From JBMYTN01 sp049604415 (GTDB lineage Bacteria > Pseudomonadota > Alphaproteobacteria > Rhodospirillales > Rhodospirillaceae), in contig JBMYTN010000019.1 of assembly GCA_049604415.1 (NCBI GenBank), forward strand, positions 12,815 through 76,814: a stretch of DNA of 64,000 bases. The letters are read 5' to 3'. Shown piece by piece: positions 63,186-64,000 of the stretch (position 1 is the stretch's first letter; every line of letters begins with the position of its first letter). A model generated the notes under the pieces. The model was not told where the DNA came from. It was given only the letters and a program-made list of their open reading frames with translations, and did not search any database. A program made the position numbers and the translations under genes.

Positions 63186-63640
63186 GGGTAGTATCCCGAG
63201 CTGTCATATCTCGCGATGTCAAGAGCGTTGTTCAGACCAAAACCAGCCGGGACCTGCAAAGGACCAGTCTGATTTGCCCAACACCGCGATAGGGGTTGGA
63301 TTTTCCCTATCCAACCGATGGCTTGTGGACCGCCAGACCCGACAAATCGCAGATTAGGGACATCAGCGTTTTTCTATGCCACTGGACCGTCGCAAAGACC
63401 GGATGGTCCGTATGGATACCCCTGGCGAGCATGGGTGAACGCGCTCCCCGCCAGACCGGCAACGGCTCGGTGGAAACGGAAGGATTCAGATGGGTGTCTT
63501 CCAAATCCTTCGACCGTTGCCGGTCCCTGTGGCATTCGCCAAGGTCAAGGGGATCTGACCGTTCCTAAGGACGGTTCATGACAAGCCAGGATGGCCTCTG
63601 GTCAAGGCGATCAATCCAACAGGATGGGAGTGCATAGTTT

Positions 63641-63847
63641 ATGGCCGCGCAAATTCGCTCTCTGTCCGGCGACATGGTCGACCAGATTGTCTGGTCCCAT
63701 TATGGCGATGCGGACATGCTCGGTTCGGTTTTGGACGCCAATCCTGGGTTGGCGGAACATGGGCCTTTGCTGCCAGCAGGCCTTTTGATCCACCTGCCTG
63801 ACCGCAGCGCCCCCATTGCATCGGTCACGCGAAAGCTGTGGGACTGA
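63641..63847 (+). CDS. phage tail protein X
   Basis: A 68-residue LysM-like protein of the P2 gpX family. The pattern SLSGDMVDQIVWSHYGDADM followed by LDANPGLAEHGPLLPAGLLIHLP matches tail protein X, a small baseplate/tail-assembly factor that may bind peptidoglycan. GGGAG lies about 11 bases before the ATG. It is the first recognised gene of a prophage or tail-derived particle cluster that continues beyond the window. Confidence 0.85.
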   Translation: MAAQIRSLSGDMVDQIVWSHYGDADMLGSVLDANPGLAEHGPLLPAGLLIHLPDRSAPIASVTRKLWD

Positions 63848-63851
63848 CTGC

Positions 63852-64000
63852 ATGGATCGACACGCGACAATGGTCACCTATATGGGCTCTTTTTCGGCAT
63901 TTCTGGGCGGCCTCGGCCTGAACCAAATCATCGCCATGCTCGGCTTGATTTTGGCCATCGCCACCTTTTTCGTGAACTGGTTCTACAAATCGCAGCATCT
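63852..64000 (+). CDS. phage holin, N-terminal part (runs off the window)
   Basis: An ORF starting MDRHATMVTYMGSFSAFLGG, open to the end of the window (about 49 residues). A hydrophobic stretch and LGLILAIATFFVNWFYKSQH match holins of the P2/HP1 type, which make the lysis hole in the inner membrane. It starts 4 bp after tail protein X, matching the X-holin-lysozyme order of P2-like phages. A lysozyme gene would be expected next. Confidence 0.8.
   Translation, partial: MDRHATMVTYMGSFSAFLGGLGLNQIIAMLGLILAIATFFVNWFYKSQH

Larger units (their letters stand above)
62919..63640. other. 722-bp gene-poor region
   Basis: No convincing gene is seen. Three overlapping ORFs of 80-90 codons (63296-63581) are mutually inconsistent and unlike any family I know. 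The left part is AT-rich and should carry the amidohydrolase promoter. It also holds a tRNA-Lys-like fragment (63067-63091), an inverted repeat (63111-63185) and a small dyad ACCGTTCC-TAA-GGACGGT near 63560-63580. Confidence 0.6.

Noticed and set aside
63296..63581. Overlapping 87-90 codon ORFs before tail protein X
   Set aside because: They exclude each other, lack ribosome sites and have low-complexity, Arg/Pro/Trp-rich translations typical of chance frames.

Overview
The window reads as a chromosome segment of an alphaproteobacterium, most likely of the Rhodospirillales. GC is high and genes are dense on both strands. Block orders that I know from that group are present: dgt-argS-SPOR-nagZ-scpA-scpB-tatABC, serS-surE-pcm-nlpD, yajC-secD-secF-Mth938, and gyrA-coaD-cyclophilin-mmcB. 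DUF4170 and MmcB families also point to alphaproteobacteria. The assignment rests on recognised proteins and synteny, not on a database search.

Layout. 1-9.6 kb is a housekeeping run on the plus strand: dGTPase C-terminus, arginyl-tRNA synthetase, a very acidic SPOR-domain membrane protein, NagZ, an M50 metalloprotease, ScpA/ScpB and the Tat translocase. 9.6-18 kb holds an unknown protein, serS, surE, pcm, an NlpD-like lipoprotein, a chemoreceptor fused to a PilZ domain, and a DUF815 ATPase. 18-28.4 kb has yajC, secD, secF and an Mth938 (NDUFAF3-like) gene, then an RND efflux pair on the minus strand flanked by repeat elements, then an NDUFAF6-like member of the squalene/phytoene synthase family. 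28.4-36.3 kb has a foldback element, trmFO, a rhodanese, a duplicated DUF4170 protein, a repeat-bearing membrane protein, an SRPBCC protein and uvrA. 36.6-42.3 kb is a branched-chain amino acid ABC transporter (livH-M-G-F, a small membrane protein, livK). 42.4-48.5 kb has ssb, gyrA, coaD, a periplasmic cyclophilin, mmcB and an unknown exported protein.

The most unusual part is 48.7-57.3 kb. An orphan AapJ-like amino-acid binding protein is followed by two tandem giant membrane proteins of 1182 and 1197 residues. Each has one N-terminal membrane anchor, a type I periplasmic binding (Leu/Ile/Val-type) domain, a beta-rich region resembling the ligand-binding domain of pentameric (Cys-loop) channels, several membrane helices leading into an MscS-type pore, and a C-terminal cyclic-nucleotide-binding domain. 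They look like receptor-channels that could integrate an extracellular small molecule, membrane tension and a cytoplasmic cyclic nucleotide. The pore is almost identical between the two copies while the binding domain has diverged. A MATE exporter and a Kef-type K+/H+ antiporter follow.

The right end (60.7-64 kb) has an MFS transporter broken by one frameshift, an exported amidohydrolase, a gene-poor stretch with a tRNA-Lys-like attachment-site fragment and an operator-like inverted repeat, and the first two genes (tail protein X and a holin) of a P2-type prophage or tail-derived element that runs off the window. Two small repeat families with TA-flanked inverted termini each occur twice, once full length and once collapsed to about 30 bp.
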